Origin: Chryseobacterium lathyri
GTDB lineage: Bacteria > Bacteroidota > Bacteroidia > Flavobacteriales > Weeksellaceae
Direction: 5' to 3'
DNA length: 64,000 nucleotides
NCBI RefSeq assembly: GCF_003290185.1
Contig: NZ_QNFY01000008.1
Location: forward strand, 210,223-274,222
In this document: in pieces, positions 45,214-54,065 of the stretch
Layout of the letters: the number at the start of each line of letters is the position of its first letter
Numbering within the stretch: position 1 is the first letter of the stretch
Program-made: the position numbers and the translations under genes
Notes under the pieces: generated by a model
Told to the model about the DNA's origin: nothing
The model's database searches: none
The model's input: the letters and a program-made list of their open reading frames with translations, nothing else

Positions 45214-46032
45214 ATGAAATTAAAACTACTTTTAGGAACATTAATGTTTACGGCTGCTACAGCGCATGCACAAGTAGCGACGCTTAATGAAAATTTCAAC
45301 AACTTTACTATTGGAACGACTACTTTTCCTCAAAATGGATGGTCTGCTGTGGTTGCCCCTATAACAGGAGCATTTCCTCCGGCATCCCCTAGAATGATTG
45401 TAGCAGCCCTTGAAAACGACAATACACAGAGGTTTATCCAGTCTTATGCCGGCAATAATGCGACAGCTCCTTCATATCTTATTACGCCTATGATTGAGAA
45501 TCTTACAGGAGACCGTGTTTTAAAATTTAAAACTACATTAGTATCCCCATCGCCAGGGCCTGGAACAATCCAGATCGGATTAGCGACAAGCGCCAGCGAT
45601 ATGTCGACTTTTGTGGGGGTAGGAAATCCTATCAACGTAACTACAATTGGAGTGGTTCAAAACATAAGTATTAATATTCCTTCAACTACAGGTTCTTATA
45701 TTGTATTTAAATTCACTCCAAGCGCTGCCCATGTTGCGATACAAATAGATGATGTGGTGTACAACTCTTCTACTACTCTAGGGGTTAGCGATACTGCCCA
45801 ATCTAAAGAAAACTTCAGGTTTACCGTTAATACTGACCAAACTGCATTGGAATTTGTTACCAAAACGGAACTAAAAAAGATTGAGATTTATTCTGCTGCA
45901 GGACAAAAAACAGCCGAAGGACAATTAAAAGGACAGAGATTTGATATCAGCGGACTTCAGACCGGTGTTTACTACATGCTGGTAGAAACTGCAGAAGGCT
46001 CCGTAGTGAAATCCAAGTTCATCAAGAAATAA
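45214..46032 (+). CDS. T9SS-secreted cleaved-adhesin-like protein
   Basis: 272 residues: signal peptide, a choice-of-anchor J/cleaved adhesin domain (about 25-185; NFNNFTIGTTTFPQNGWSAV, SYLITPMIENLTGDRVLKF, FKFTPSAAHVAIQIDDV) and a T9SS type A sorting tail (KIEIYSAAGQKTAEGQLKG, GLQTGVYYMLVETAEG, KFIKK). Cleaved-adhesin domains of P. gingivalis hemagglutinins bind hemoglobin, so a heme-scavenging role fits the shared Fur-type promoter. That role is inference. Confidence 0.8.
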   Translation: MKLKLLLGTLMFTAATAHAQVATLNENFNNFTIGTTTFPQNGWSAVVAPITGAFPPASPRMIVAALENDNTQRFIQSYAGNNATAPSYLITPMIENLTGDRVLKFKTTLVSPSPGPGTIQIGLATSASDMSTFVGVGNPINVTTIGVVQNISINIPSTTGSYIVFKFTPSAAHVAIQIDDVVYNSSTTLGVSDTAQSKENFRFTVNTDQTALEFVTKTELKKIEIYSAAGQKTAEGQLKGQRFDISGLQTGVYYMLVETAEGSVVKSKFIKK

Positions 46033-46066
46033 GGTTTTATTATTATTAGACTAGTATGATGCCTTT

Positions 46067-46103
46067 GAAGCCGGCGGGAAGTATTTCCGGCCGGTTCTTT
46101 TTT
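46067..46103 (+). terminator. Terminator after the adhesin-like gene
   Basis: GAAGCCGGC (46067-46075) pairs with GCCGGTTC (46090-46097) with one bulge, an inner GGAA/TTCC stem, and six T after. Confidence 0.65.
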
Positions 46104-46163
46104 GTAGCAAACCCGTTATTTTCACAGAATAATAGCTGTAAAACAAGATATAAATCATGTTTT

Positions 46164-46215
46164 TATTTAGAATGATTAAAAATAATTATCTACTTTTGTG
46201 GAATAATTCTAAATA
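46164..46215 (+). promoter_or_regulatory. Second Fur-like double site with promoter
   Basis: TATTTAGAAT (46164-46173) and ATTCTAAATA (46206-46215) again 32 bases apart, flanking TACTTTTG (46191-46198), a -7 element. The left site extends to the near-palindrome ATTTAGAATGATTAAAAAT. Identical spacing to 45151-45202. Confidence 0.75.
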
Positions 46216-46233
46216 ATAATTTAAAAATAAGTT

Positions 46234-47529
46234 ATGAAAACAAAACTATTATTGGCTTCGGTACTGGCTCTTTCTGTTCAACAGACTGTTTTGGCACAAA
46301 CTGATGCATTAGGATACACGCAGGCAAATATGACGATGGGACCTTCCTACCAGAATCGTGTGTTTTTTAATCTTGCAAATGGTAATATGGTTTCTCAGCC
46401 GGCAAATACCTGGGATGTCGCTTTTTACAGAAATTCCAATTTTGCATTCGGTTCAAGAGTTAACGATGCTCTGAATATTGAAGTGTATACAGCTTCTACC
46501 AACCTGGCAGACTGGGATACTATTAATATCAACAATATCGCAAACTGGGGTGAGCCTCTATACAACCCTGACCAAACGACTGATATCAGCCAGGGAGCTT
46601 TTGAGCAGGGGCCCGTTACATCCCCTAATCCTAACATTCCATCAACAGGTTGGGGAGTTTACAATTCTTTAACTCATCACATTGAAGGAAAGGCTATTTT
46701 TGTCTTAAAATATACCACATCCAATACTTATGTGAAATTTGCCATTGAAGATGCTTTTGGTGGATATACCTTCAAATATTCCAAATGGAACGGAACTGCC
46801 TGGGGGCCTACTGAGACAAGAACTCTAGCCAACGGATCGGATGATGCCTATTTCAATTACTTCTCATTTACTACAGGTGCAAAAGTTCCTAATATGGAGC
46901 CCTCTAAAAGTGCATGGGACTTTATGTTTACGAAGTATTACACTTTCTATAACAATATGATGATGTATCCGCTTACAGGAGCCATCCAGGGGCCTAGTGT
47001 AAAAGTAGCAAAGGTACAGCCTGAAACACAGGAAACAGCTGCTTTCTCCACACCTGCTGATACCAATTTCTCTTCTAACATTACCACAATAGGTCATTCA
47101 TGGAAGGGGATCGGAAACGTTTACAATAATGTGGTGTATTACGTGAAAAAAGGTAATGACTATTACAGGATGTATTTCACAACCAACGGAGGTGCTTCTA
47201 CCGGAGATATGTATTTTAAATACAAAAAAATCACAGCTACTTTGGGAATAACGGAAGTGAGCAAAAAAGCATCTTTCGGGATCTATCCCAACCCTACAAC
47301 AGCGGACAAAAAGGTGACTATACTTTTTGATGTAAAAGAAAAGGCCAATAATAAGGGAAGCATCGAGGTTTATGATCTTACAGGAAAAAAAGTACACACT
47401 GCTGAACTGACCAACCAGACGGGTTTTTACAAGCAGGATCTGAACTTATCCCATCTTACTGCAGGAAATTATTTAGTAAAAATCACTTTCGGAGGCAGTA
47501 CGGAAACGAAAAAACTTATCGTAAAATAA
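46234..47529 (+). CDS. Secreted HmuY-like protein with T9SS sorting domain
   Basis: 431 residues. Signal peptide ending VLAQ; HmuY-like beta region with ANTWDVAFYRNSNFAFG and SAWDFMFTKYYTFY, equivalent to the two WD boxes of the HmuY neighbour; then SWKGIG and VYYVKKGNDYYRMYFTT. A T9SS type A tail begins FGIYPNPTTADKKV and ends NYLVKITFGGSTETKKLIVK. A free or cell-surface hemophore exported through T9SS is the likely role. Same promoter design as the preceding gene. Confidence 0.85.
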   Translation: MKTKLLLASVLALSVQQTVLAQTDALGYTQANMTMGPSYQNRVFFNLANGNMVSQPANTWDVAFYRNSNFAFGSRVNDALNIEVYTASTNLADWDTININNIANWGEPLYNPDQTTDISQGAFEQGPVTSPNPNIPSTGWGVYNSLTHHIEGKAIFVLKYTTSNTYVKFAIEDAFGGYTFKYSKWNGTAWGPTETRTLANGSDDAYFNYFSFTTGAKVPNMEPSKSAWDFMFTKYYTFYNNMMMYPLTGAIQGPSVKVAKVQPETQETAAFSTPADTNFSSNITTIGHSWKGIGNVYNNVVYYVKKGNDYYRMYFTTNGGASTGDMYFKYKKITATLGITEVSKKASFGIYPNPTTADKKVTILFDVKEKANNKGSIEVYDLTGKKVHTAELTNQTGFYKQDLNLSHLTAGNYLVKITFGGSTETKKLIVK

Positions 47530-47563
47530 CTCAAAATTTTAATACTTTCTATTTTTTCTAATC

Positions 47564-47597
47564 AAAAGGCGGCTTCAGTATTCTGAGACCGCCTTTT
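47564..47597 (+). terminator. Terminator after the HmuY-T9SS gene
   Basis: AAAAGGCGGCTTCAG (47564-47578) and CTGAGACCGCCTTTT (47583-47597) form a 15-position stem with one mismatch and one G-U, followed by ATATGTTTTTTT. Confidence 0.85.
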
Positions 47598-47706
47598 ATA
47601 TGTTTTTTTAATTCAAAGATTGAAAGATTAAAATATTAAAAGACTACAATTTCTGTAACCCTGAATCTTTCAATTTTTAAATGCTTGAATGTTTAAATCT
47701 TTAAAA

Positions 47707-47997
47707 TCAATAAATCTTAAACCCTTTATATACTTCTGCAGAGCTTTCCATGATTTTTGAAGCATCTTTGCGGAAATCCAGAAGATGATCCTGCCCGTTG
47801 TGTCTGTTGTGATGATCAACACTTTCCCACAACTCGATCAGGAAGAAGGTTCCTTTGTTATCTTTGTCTTCAATAAGATCGTACTGAAGGCATCCTTCTT
47901 CTTTTCTGGTCTCTTTTACAAGGTTCTGAAACAGTTCCACAGCGTCCATCAGGTAGTTTTCGTTAAACTTAAAAAGCGCTACTATATGCAAATTCAT
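47707..47997 (-). CDS. Small antibiotic-biosynthesis-monooxygenase (ABM) domain protein
   Basis: 96 residues, a complete ferredoxin-like ABM domain: HIVALFKFNENYLMDAVELF, TRKEEGCLQYDLIEDKDN, FFLIELWESVDHHNRH. YgiN-type quinol monooxygenases share it; substrate unclear. Confidence 0.82.
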   Translation of the reverse strand: MNLHIVALFKFNENYLMDAVELFQNLVKETRKEEGCLQYDLIEDKDNKGTFFLIELWESVDHHNRHNGQDHLLDFRKDASKIMESSAEVYKGFKIY

Positions 47998-48084
47998 GTT
48001 CTAATATTTAGGGTGTAAAAGTAGAATATTTTCAAAGCTAAACATGTTTTTGAGGCATTTATTTTTTTGCAAAGCACATAAATT

Positions 48085-48972
48085 TTACTTGAAAACTGAT
48101 TTATAAATAGTTATGGAGCTCATTACAATAACAAGGATTCCGATAATCAGAAACATTTTTTTAACGGGAAGTTTTGCTGTAAGCATCGCAGAAAAAGGAG
48201 CGGTGATAATCCCTCCTATCAGAAGACCAAGAATAATATTCCAGTGCTGTATCCCAAGGGTAAAAAAGAAAGTCACGGCAGCAGTAATCGTCAGGATAAA
48301 TTTGGCAACGGTAGAACTTCCAACCGCAAATCTGGGTGTAAAAGCATTTTTAATAAGGGTTCCCGTAACCAGCGGCCCCCAGCCTCCTCCTGCAAACGAA
48401 TCTATAAAACCTCCGATCACGCCAAGCCTTGTCAGATTGGTTTTTCTTTTCATTGCCCTGTTCTGCTTATCTTTAAATGCATTGGACAGGATCTGAATAC
48501 CGAGGTAAAGAGTATAGAAAGCAATAAGTGTTTTTGTAATTTTGGCATAATATTCACCTAAATAGGTCAGACTTACCGCCCCAATAATAGCTCCTATAAC
48601 TGCCGGAACAGCAAGTTTCTTCACTAAACTTTTACTCACATTTTTGAGCTTGATATGGCTTAAGCTTCCCGCAGCTGTGGTAAAACTTTCAGCGGAATGA
48701 ATACTGGCACTTACGATATGAGGCGGAATATTCAGGAATAAGAGCGTTGTCGTACAGATCACGCCATACCCCATTCCCATTGATCCGGCTACAATCTCAG
48801 CAAATACACCGACCAGCATCATCCAATAAAAAATATAATTGTCTTTGGCAAGAACATTCAGCAGCTCATCCAGATAACCCATTTCATACATGGATAAAAT
48901 AGTGATCAGCAATACTGCAGCCGTAATAAAGAATATATTGAGTCTTATCTGGATTTTTCTTGAAATTATCAT
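48085..48972 (-). CDS. TSUP-family transporter (TauE/SafE-like)
   Basis: 295 residues with eight or nine hydrophobic helices. AEIVAGSMGMGYGVICTTTLL and GGFIDSFAGGGWGPLVTGTL are the duplicated TSUP signature. Members export sulfite, sulfonates or organic acids, or move sulfur compounds. An Rrf2 regulator is encoded just upstream in the same direction, suggesting Fe-S or sulfur-dependent control. Confidence 0.88.
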   Translation of the reverse strand: MIISRKIQIRLNIFFITAAVLLITILSMYEMGYLDELLNVLAKDNYIFYWMMLVGVFAEIVAGSMGMGYGVICTTTLLFLNIPPHIVSASIHSAESFTTAAGSLSHIKLKNVSKSLVKKLAVPAVIGAIIGAVSLTYLGEYYAKITKTLIAFYTLYLGIQILSNAFKDKQNRAMKRKTNLTRLGVIGGFIDSFAGGGWGPLVTGTLIKNAFTPRFAVGSSTVAKFILTITAAVTFFFTLGIQHWNIILGLLIGGIITAPFSAMLTAKLPVKKMFLIIGILVIVMSSITIYKSVFK

Positions 48973-49158
48973 AGTACAATATCATTACAGCTCCTGGTCT
49001 ACCGTTTCATTCAGAGATTTGTATCATCTGTATTCCAGAATCTAAAAACTGAAATAAAGCGGTATTCTTGTGATTAAAGCATTTGGCTTACTGCAAATAT
49101 CAAATAAAAATATTATCCTACCAAATAAGTAGACTAATTATTCAAAAAAAGGACCGGG

Positions 49159-49566
49159 TTAGTCAACCAGATCCATCAAAGTTTTTTTCTCAAGAATATT
49201 CAGAGAGGCATCCCGGACTTCTATAAGTACATCATGCAGTCCGCAATGCTCTTCATTGCAGTCTTCACATTTTTCATAGAAATTTAAGCTGACGCACGGC
49301 AGCATGGCAATAGGCCCGTTTACGAGACGGATGATCTTTGCCAGTTTTACATTTTCAGGATTTCCTTTTAAAAAGTACCCTCCTCCTTTTCCTTTTTTAC
49401 TGTCAAGGATATCCGCTTTTTTCAATTCCAGCAGAATATTTTCTAAAAACTTCAAAGGGATCTTCTTATGTTCCGCAATTTCGGAAATAAGGACCGGGCC
49501 ATCATTCCTTTTTTCTACAAGGTATGAAAGCGCTTTAAAAGCATATTGGGATTTTTTTGAAAGCAT
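49159..49566 (-). CDS. Rrf2-family transcriptional regulator
   Basis: 135 residues from ATG 49566 (MLSKKSQYAFKALSYLVEK), the usual family start; the 27 codons upstream are non-coding in appearance. Winged helix with ISEIAEHKKIPLKFLENILLELKKADI, then the Cys cluster CVSLNFYEKCEDCNEEHC, suited to an Fe-S cluster. Likely controls the TSUP transporter 186 bases downstream. Confidence 0.88.
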   Translation of the reverse strand: MLSKKSQYAFKALSYLVEKRNDGPVLISEIAEHKKIPLKFLENILLELKKADILDSKKGKGGGYFLKGNPENVKLAKIIRLVNGPIAMLPCVSLNFYEKCEDCNEEHCGLHDVLIEVRDASLNILEKKTLMDLVD

Positions 49567-49697
49567 TACAGCAAAAATAAGAAAATAGTTTGAATTAGAT
49601 AAATGGAGAATGATGATCGTAAAAGTTAATTTCTCTAATTGATACATTAACTTTCATAACGTTGTTCCTTTCCCATTAAATTCTTAAGTTTGCTCAT

Positions 49698-50126
49698 ATG
49701 TTCAGTAAGCAAGAAGCACAACAGTTAAAAAAGGAGTTTTGGACAGCTTTTGGAAAATCTTTTCCAAGAAAATGGATTTTGTATGATACCAAGATCAAGG
49801 ATTTGTCATTTAAGTTTTATGCCGACAACAAAAAAGCAGCAGTTTCATTGGATATAGAAATGAAAGACGAGATCTTCCGGAATGCTTATTATGAAAAGAT
49901 ATGGTCTCTGGAAGACATCCTGAAAGATTTTATAGGCGACTTTCAAAAGGAAGAGCATTTTACCCTTGATAACGGAAAAATGATCAGCAAAATCTGGGTT
50001 GAAAAACATAACGTTTCTATATTCAATAAAAATACATGGCAGGAAACTTTTGAATTTTTCCGGGAAAAAATGGATGGTTTTGAAAGGTTTTATTATGAAT
50101 ATGAGGATTTTATAAAGGATGTTTAA
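49698..50126 (+). CDS. DUF4268-domain protein
   Basis: 142 residues without signal or membrane helix. KKEFWTAFGKSFPRKWILYDT, FRNAYYEKIWSLEDIL and IWVEKHNVSIFNKNTWQETF follow the DUF4268 pattern, an uncharacterised family. In other bacteria DUF4268 segments accompany nuclease-like proteins, but nothing here shows such a role. Confidence 0.75.
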   Translation: MFSKQEAQQLKKEFWTAFGKSFPRKWILYDTKIKDLSFKFYADNKKAAVSLDIEMKDEIFRNAYYEKIWSLEDILKDFIGDFQKEEHFTLDNGKMISKIWVEKHNVSIFNKNTWQETFEFFREKMDGFERFYYEYEDFIKDV

Positions 50127-50652
50127 GTTCAGACATAATGCCGACACTAATCATCCTCATATAAATAGTTTTGTATTATTGATAAGAATATTTGCTATAG
50201 CTCAATACAATTTTTTGCATCTGCTGTTCGCAATTTCTTAACAAAAAATTCTTATTATAAAAGCCCAGATATAATTCTGTAATTCTCTGATTTTAAATAT
50301 ATTTGCACTTACAAAAACTAACCCATGAAAACAGAATACAGAGATGAGAATTTCAAGCTCAAAGACCATTCGCATGCCTGTGAAGAAAACTCAGATGATA
50401 CAGGCATTTTTATCTTACCCAAACCCTAACAATAAGCAACCTCATTCTGACCGCTTCCTTGTGCCCTCCTGGTATATGAATAAAGAAATTGTGAAATTAT
50501 AAGAAACATTACGGAATATAAAAAATGGCCCTGAAAATGCAGTACTATAAATCTGCATCAATAAATTTTAAATTATTTATCATCAATATAATAAGGATTA
50601 AAAACTGCAAAAACCAATACACTGATAACACAACATATATTAACTACTAACC
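50127..50652. other. Intergenic region with one promoter-like site and a possible micro-gene
   Basis: No long ORF. TATATTTG at 50298-50305 fits the -7 consensus; a 34-codon ORF starts 20 bases later (50325-50429). The rest up to 50652 is AT-rich without recognisable structure. Confidence 0.5.
50325..50429 (+). CDS. Possible 34-residue protein
   Basis: Reads MKTEYRDENFKLKDHSHACEE and ends LPKP. Support is only the start shortly after the -7 element at 50298-50305; no comparison is possible here. It could be chance. Confidence 0.3.
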   Translation: MKTEYRDENFKLKDHSHACEENSDDTGIFILPKP

Positions 50653-51291
50653 ATGAAAAAAGTATATAAAAACATTTTTGGAGAAGTGATTTCAAAAGCA
50701 AAAGCTGAGAAACTGGACGATTATCATTTATATTATTATGAAAAAGATTCCGAGATCCTGAAAGAAATTGAGTTTCTCACTGAGGATGAGATATACAACA
50801 TTAATTATTTTATGAGTCACGATGAGGATGAAGAGCAGATTATCAATTATCTGAAAGAGAAATCTGACCTTTTCGATATTGAAGAGAGGGAATTTGCCGG
50901 AGACTTCATCATTGCCACCAACAAAATATATTCATTAACCGTAGATGAAAAGCCTTTGATCTCAAAAACGGTTTTTTATCACGATGATCCTGAAAATTTT
51001 ATCTGTTCCCAGATCCTGGACACTGAAACATTGAAACCTATCCCGGAAAGAACAACAAAATGCTGGTATACTTCTGATGAAAACGGCGAAAAATATGCTG
51101 CTATAGAGTTCAGTTATCAGGAAGACGGAAAACTTGAACTTGCTATAGATAAAACACCTAACCCTGATAATGACCTGGAATGGGAACATTATGAATACTC
51201 TACTTTTAAGGATCTGCAGAATAAAATTCCAACTGATATAGCCTATTATAAGACCGCCCGTCTGCTTCCTGAGCCTGTAGAGCAAGAATAA
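50653..51291 (+). CDS. Hypothetical cytoplasmic protein
   Basis: 212 residues, very acidic, no signal or membrane segment. It opens MKKVYKNIFGEVISKAKAEKL and contains TEDEIYNINYFMSHDEDEEQ and KTVFYHDDPENFICSQILD. No family recognised. The following gene is a DUF2314-ankyrin protein; they may be a unit, being 146 bases apart in the same direction. Confidence 0.65.
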   Translation: MKKVYKNIFGEVISKAKAEKLDDYHLYYYEKDSEILKEIEFLTEDEIYNINYFMSHDEDEEQIINYLKEKSDLFDIEEREFAGDFIIATNKIYSLTVDEKPLISKTVFYHDDPENFICSQILDTETLKPIPERTTKCWYTSDENGEKYAAIEFSYQEDGKLELAIDKTPNPDNDLEWEHYEYSTFKDLQNKIPTDIAYYKTARLLPEPVEQE

Positions 51292-51437
51292 TAAAATCTT
51301 TATTGCATCAAAAATCAAACAACCGTTTACATTTTTTCGTATTTTTTAATAAAATAAAAATGTCGGGTTTAACAGTGTTATACAATACTTTTAAACTCTT
51401 CATCATGATCAAATATTAATATCAATTACCAATCACA

Positions 51438-52256
51438 ATGGAAGAGAATTCGTTTATATTTACTGATGGACAGGATCCTAAAATGATCGAAGCATATGAA
51501 AGAGCAAGAGAAACTTTTAAATATTTCTGGCGGGAACAGTCCTGGGAAAACAGAAGAATTATTCCCGGTCTTAACCTTGCCTGCGTAAAGGCAGCATTCA
51601 GTGAAGAAGATCCTGAAACAGGAGAAAATACGGTAGAACACATGTGGATCAACGAGATTGATTTTGACGGTGATACGGTAAGTGGATTCCTGATTAACAA
51701 TCCCAACAACCTTACCAACATCCAGGCCGGAGATTATTTTGAGATTCCACTGAATGAGATCAGCGACTGGCTTTTTGCCATCACTCCTACTGCTAAGAAG
51801 CCCAAAGGACTCTCCAAACTATTTTCTTCACCCGCCAATCCTTTACCAAAAGCCTATGGCGGATTTACCATTCATAAAATGCGAGCTGATATGCCTGAAG
51901 ATGAAAGAAAAGAGCACGACGACGCATGGCAGCTTGATTTCGGAGACTTCAATGATATAGAGGTAGTGAATGAACAGAAGGAAAAACCAGAAAATCTTAT
52001 AGAGCATCCGATGAGTAAAAATATGGAAGGAGAATTCCTAAAGTTCCTTCAGGAATACCCCGACGAACTTACCAACAAAGATGAAAATGGACTTACTCTT
52101 CTCCATAGAGAGGCCATCGCCGGAAATCTTACCTCTGTAAAAATTATATTGGGAGCCGGTGCAGATAAAAATATAAAATCTAACAACGGAAAAACCGCTC
52201 TGGACTATGTGAAACATCTGAAGTGGGAACATATTATTCCGGTTCTGGAAGGTTAG
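51438..52256 (+). CDS. DUF2314-domain protein with C-terminal ankyrin repeats
   Basis: 272 residues. The DUF2314 (YegJ-like) segment covers about residues 10-115 (FSEEDPETGENTVEHMWINEI, AGDYFEIPLNEISDWLFAI, KAYGGFTIHKMRADMPEDER). Ankyrin repeats follow at about 200-270 (DENGLTLLHREAIAGNLTSV, GADKNIKSNNGKTALDYV). DUF2314 with ankyrin repeats recurs near toxin-immunity and effector loci, but the role is unknown. Confidence 0.82.
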   Translation: MEENSFIFTDGQDPKMIEAYERARETFKYFWREQSWENRRIIPGLNLACVKAAFSEEDPETGENTVEHMWINEIDFDGDTVSGFLINNPNNLTNIQAGDYFEIPLNEISDWLFAITPTAKKPKGLSKLFSSPANPLPKAYGGFTIHKMRADMPEDERKEHDDAWQLDFGDFNDIEVVNEQKEKPENLIEHPMSKNMEGEFLKFLQEYPDELTNKDENGLTLLHREAIAGNLTSVKIILGAGADKNIKSNNGKTALDYVKHLKWEHIIPVLEG

Positions 52257-52283
52257 TATAATTTATTAAATATTTCATAATAT

Positions 52284-52311
52284 AAAAGAGAAGCCTTTAG
52301 GTTTCTCTTTT
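52284..52311 (+). terminator. Terminator after the DUF2314-ankyrin gene
   Basis: AAAAGAGAAGCC (52284-52295) pairs with GGTTTCTCTTTT (52300-52311) with one G-U; the 3' arm supplies a T-rich end. Confidence 0.7.
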
Positions 52312-52439
52312 CTGATTTAATTATTATACGTCATGTTCTGTCGTTCTCCGAAAGTACCTTTACTTTTATAAAATGAATATAACATTATAAAAACACCCAC
52401 AAGTGATATTATTCATATTAAATCTCAGTAATGAGACTT

Positions 52440-52467
52440 TTTGTGAGCGTTAAAAATGTTAAATTTG
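52440..52467 (+). promoter_or_regulatory. Promoter of the RHS toxin cluster
   Basis: TAAATTTG at 52460-52467 is an exact -7 match; TTTG at 52440-52443 is 16 bases upstream, slightly closer than usual. The gene starts at 52499. Confidence 0.5.
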
Positions 52468-52498
52468 CAAAAATTATAAGAACTAATATCACAAATAG

Positions 52499-54058
52499 AT
52501 GAGAAAACTCTACATGAGTGCATTTATGATATGCACAATCTTGGGCCTGTCGGCCCAGGAAGTATTATGGCAGAAAGACATCAAATCCTCTACCCAGGAT
52601 TTCTTAAGCCAGGTAACTACAACAATAGATCAGCAGTATCTCATTACAGGAAGCTCCATTCGGAGTAGTAAACTTCAAACAGAAGCTGGTAAGCAAAACA
52701 ACGGTTACGATTTCCATTTAGTAAAGCTTAACCAACAAGGCGAAGAGGTCTGGGAAAAATATTTCTCGGGAAACAACCATGATTACCTGTCCGCATCTGT
52801 AGCCACTCAAGAAGGAGGATTTCTTATAGCAGGAACATCCTATTCAGGGAAGGGTCTGGATAAGAAAGACGAATCAAAAGGTGGATCGGACCTATGGTTG
52901 ATAAGGCTCAACGAATTCGGAGACGAACTGTGGCAGAAAACTTTAGGATCAGCATCGGATGAAGAAGCGAGATCAGTTATTCAGACTACAGATTTAGGAT
53001 TCTTCTTAGCAGGAAATGTTCAAAACTCAGCTAAAGGTTATGGTTCCAAAGATATTTTAATTGTAAAACTCGATAAAGATGGAAAAGAACTCTCTCAGTC
53101 TATTTTAGGAGGAAAAGGTCTTGATGAAGTAGAGAAAATGATTCCCACTAAAGATGGTGGTGCCTTGCTAGGCATCTATTCCAGAAGTACTATAGGCGGA
53201 TCAAAGAAAACCGAAAATTTTGGTGAAGGAGATTACTGGGTGATCAAGCTTGATAAAACCGGAAAAACAGAATGGGAAAAGAGCTTTGGGGGCAAAGCAG
53301 ATGATCATCTAAGAACACTCGCTTTAACCTCTTCAGGTTATTTAATTGGCGGGGAATCTAGATCTGAGAGGTCAGGAAATAAAAGCGTAGGCATAGAAGA
53401 AGGAACAGATTTGTGGCTGATCTCTTTAAACGAAAGAGGTGAAGAAATCTGGCAAAAATCCTACAATTTTGGGAACAGAGATATTCTGATGGGAACGAGT
53501 GTAATCCAGAGTCAAGATTCAATAGCCAAGAACCAAGATGTCACAAAAGGAATTCTTTTGGGAGGTTATACCCAGGCAAAAGGAAGGATTGAAGCAGATG
53601 ATGAAACCTTCTGGATGCTTTATCTCAATACTGATGGAAACGAGCAGTGGAGAAAACACATAAAAGGAGAATCCAGGAAAAGAGAAGAAAGACTCTCTGA
53701 TATAAAACTGAATAGAGACGGCTCAATCATTTTAGCAGGAACCAGTGCAGAAGAACTTGGAAAAGAGAACTGGAAGATTGTGAAGCTGGGAGATAAACAG
53801 CTTGATCAGCTGATTGAAAAACAGGATATTAAAATCTATCCGAATCCTGTTTCAGATTATGCATATGTAGAAATTGGTTTTGATTTTAAAGAAGCTGATA
53901 TTACTTTGTACGATATGGGCGGGAGACAGCTTCAGAGTTTGAAAACTAAGAATAAGATTACTAAAATTAATACTCAGAATTTGATACAGGGAGCTTATCT
54001 GGTGACAATAAAAACGGATACAAATAAAACAGCAAGTGCAAAACTAATTAAGAAATAA
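52499..54058 (+). CDS. Beta-propeller-like protein with T9SS sorting domain
   Basis: 519 residues; signal ending LSAQ. Six or so repeats of the form D-x-W-L-I-x-L-N/D-x-x-G-x-x-x-W-x-K followed by a GG-x-x-x-A-G-x-[ST] end (LNEFGDELWQKTLGSASDEE, LDKTGKTEWEKSFGGKADD, LNERGEEIWQKSYNFG), then a type A sorting tail YPNPVSDYAYVEIGF to SAKLIKK. First gene of the RHS cluster and exported by T9SS; the two RHS-like proteins that follow have signal peptides but no obvious such tail. Confidence 0.85.
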   Translation: MRKLYMSAFMICTILGLSAQEVLWQKDIKSSTQDFLSQVTTTIDQQYLITGSSIRSSKLQTEAGKQNNGYDFHLVKLNQQGEEVWEKYFSGNNHDYLSASVATQEGGFLIAGTSYSGKGLDKKDESKGGSDLWLIRLNEFGDELWQKTLGSASDEEARSVIQTTDLGFFLAGNVQNSAKGYGSKDILIVKLDKDGKELSQSILGGKGLDEVEKMIPTKDGGALLGIYSRSTIGGSKKTENFGEGDYWVIKLDKTGKTEWEKSFGGKADDHLRTLALTSSGYLIGGESRSERSGNKSVGIEEGTDLWLISLNERGEEIWQKSYNFGNRDILMGTSVIQSQDSIAKNQDVTKGILLGGYTQAKGRIEADDETFWMLYLNTDGNEQWRKHIKGESRKREERLSDIKLNRDGSIILAGTSAEELGKENWKIVKLGDKQLDQLIEKQDIKIYPNPVSDYAYVEIGFDFKEADITLYDMGGRQLQSLKTKNKITKINTQNLIQGAYLVTIKTDTNKTASAKLIKK

Positions 54059-54065
54059 AATACTG

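Noticed and set aside
47598..47706. AATCTTTCAA-type repeats downstream of the HmuY-T9SS gene
   Set aside because: Low-complexity AT text that can pair weakly, but no definable unit or boundary.
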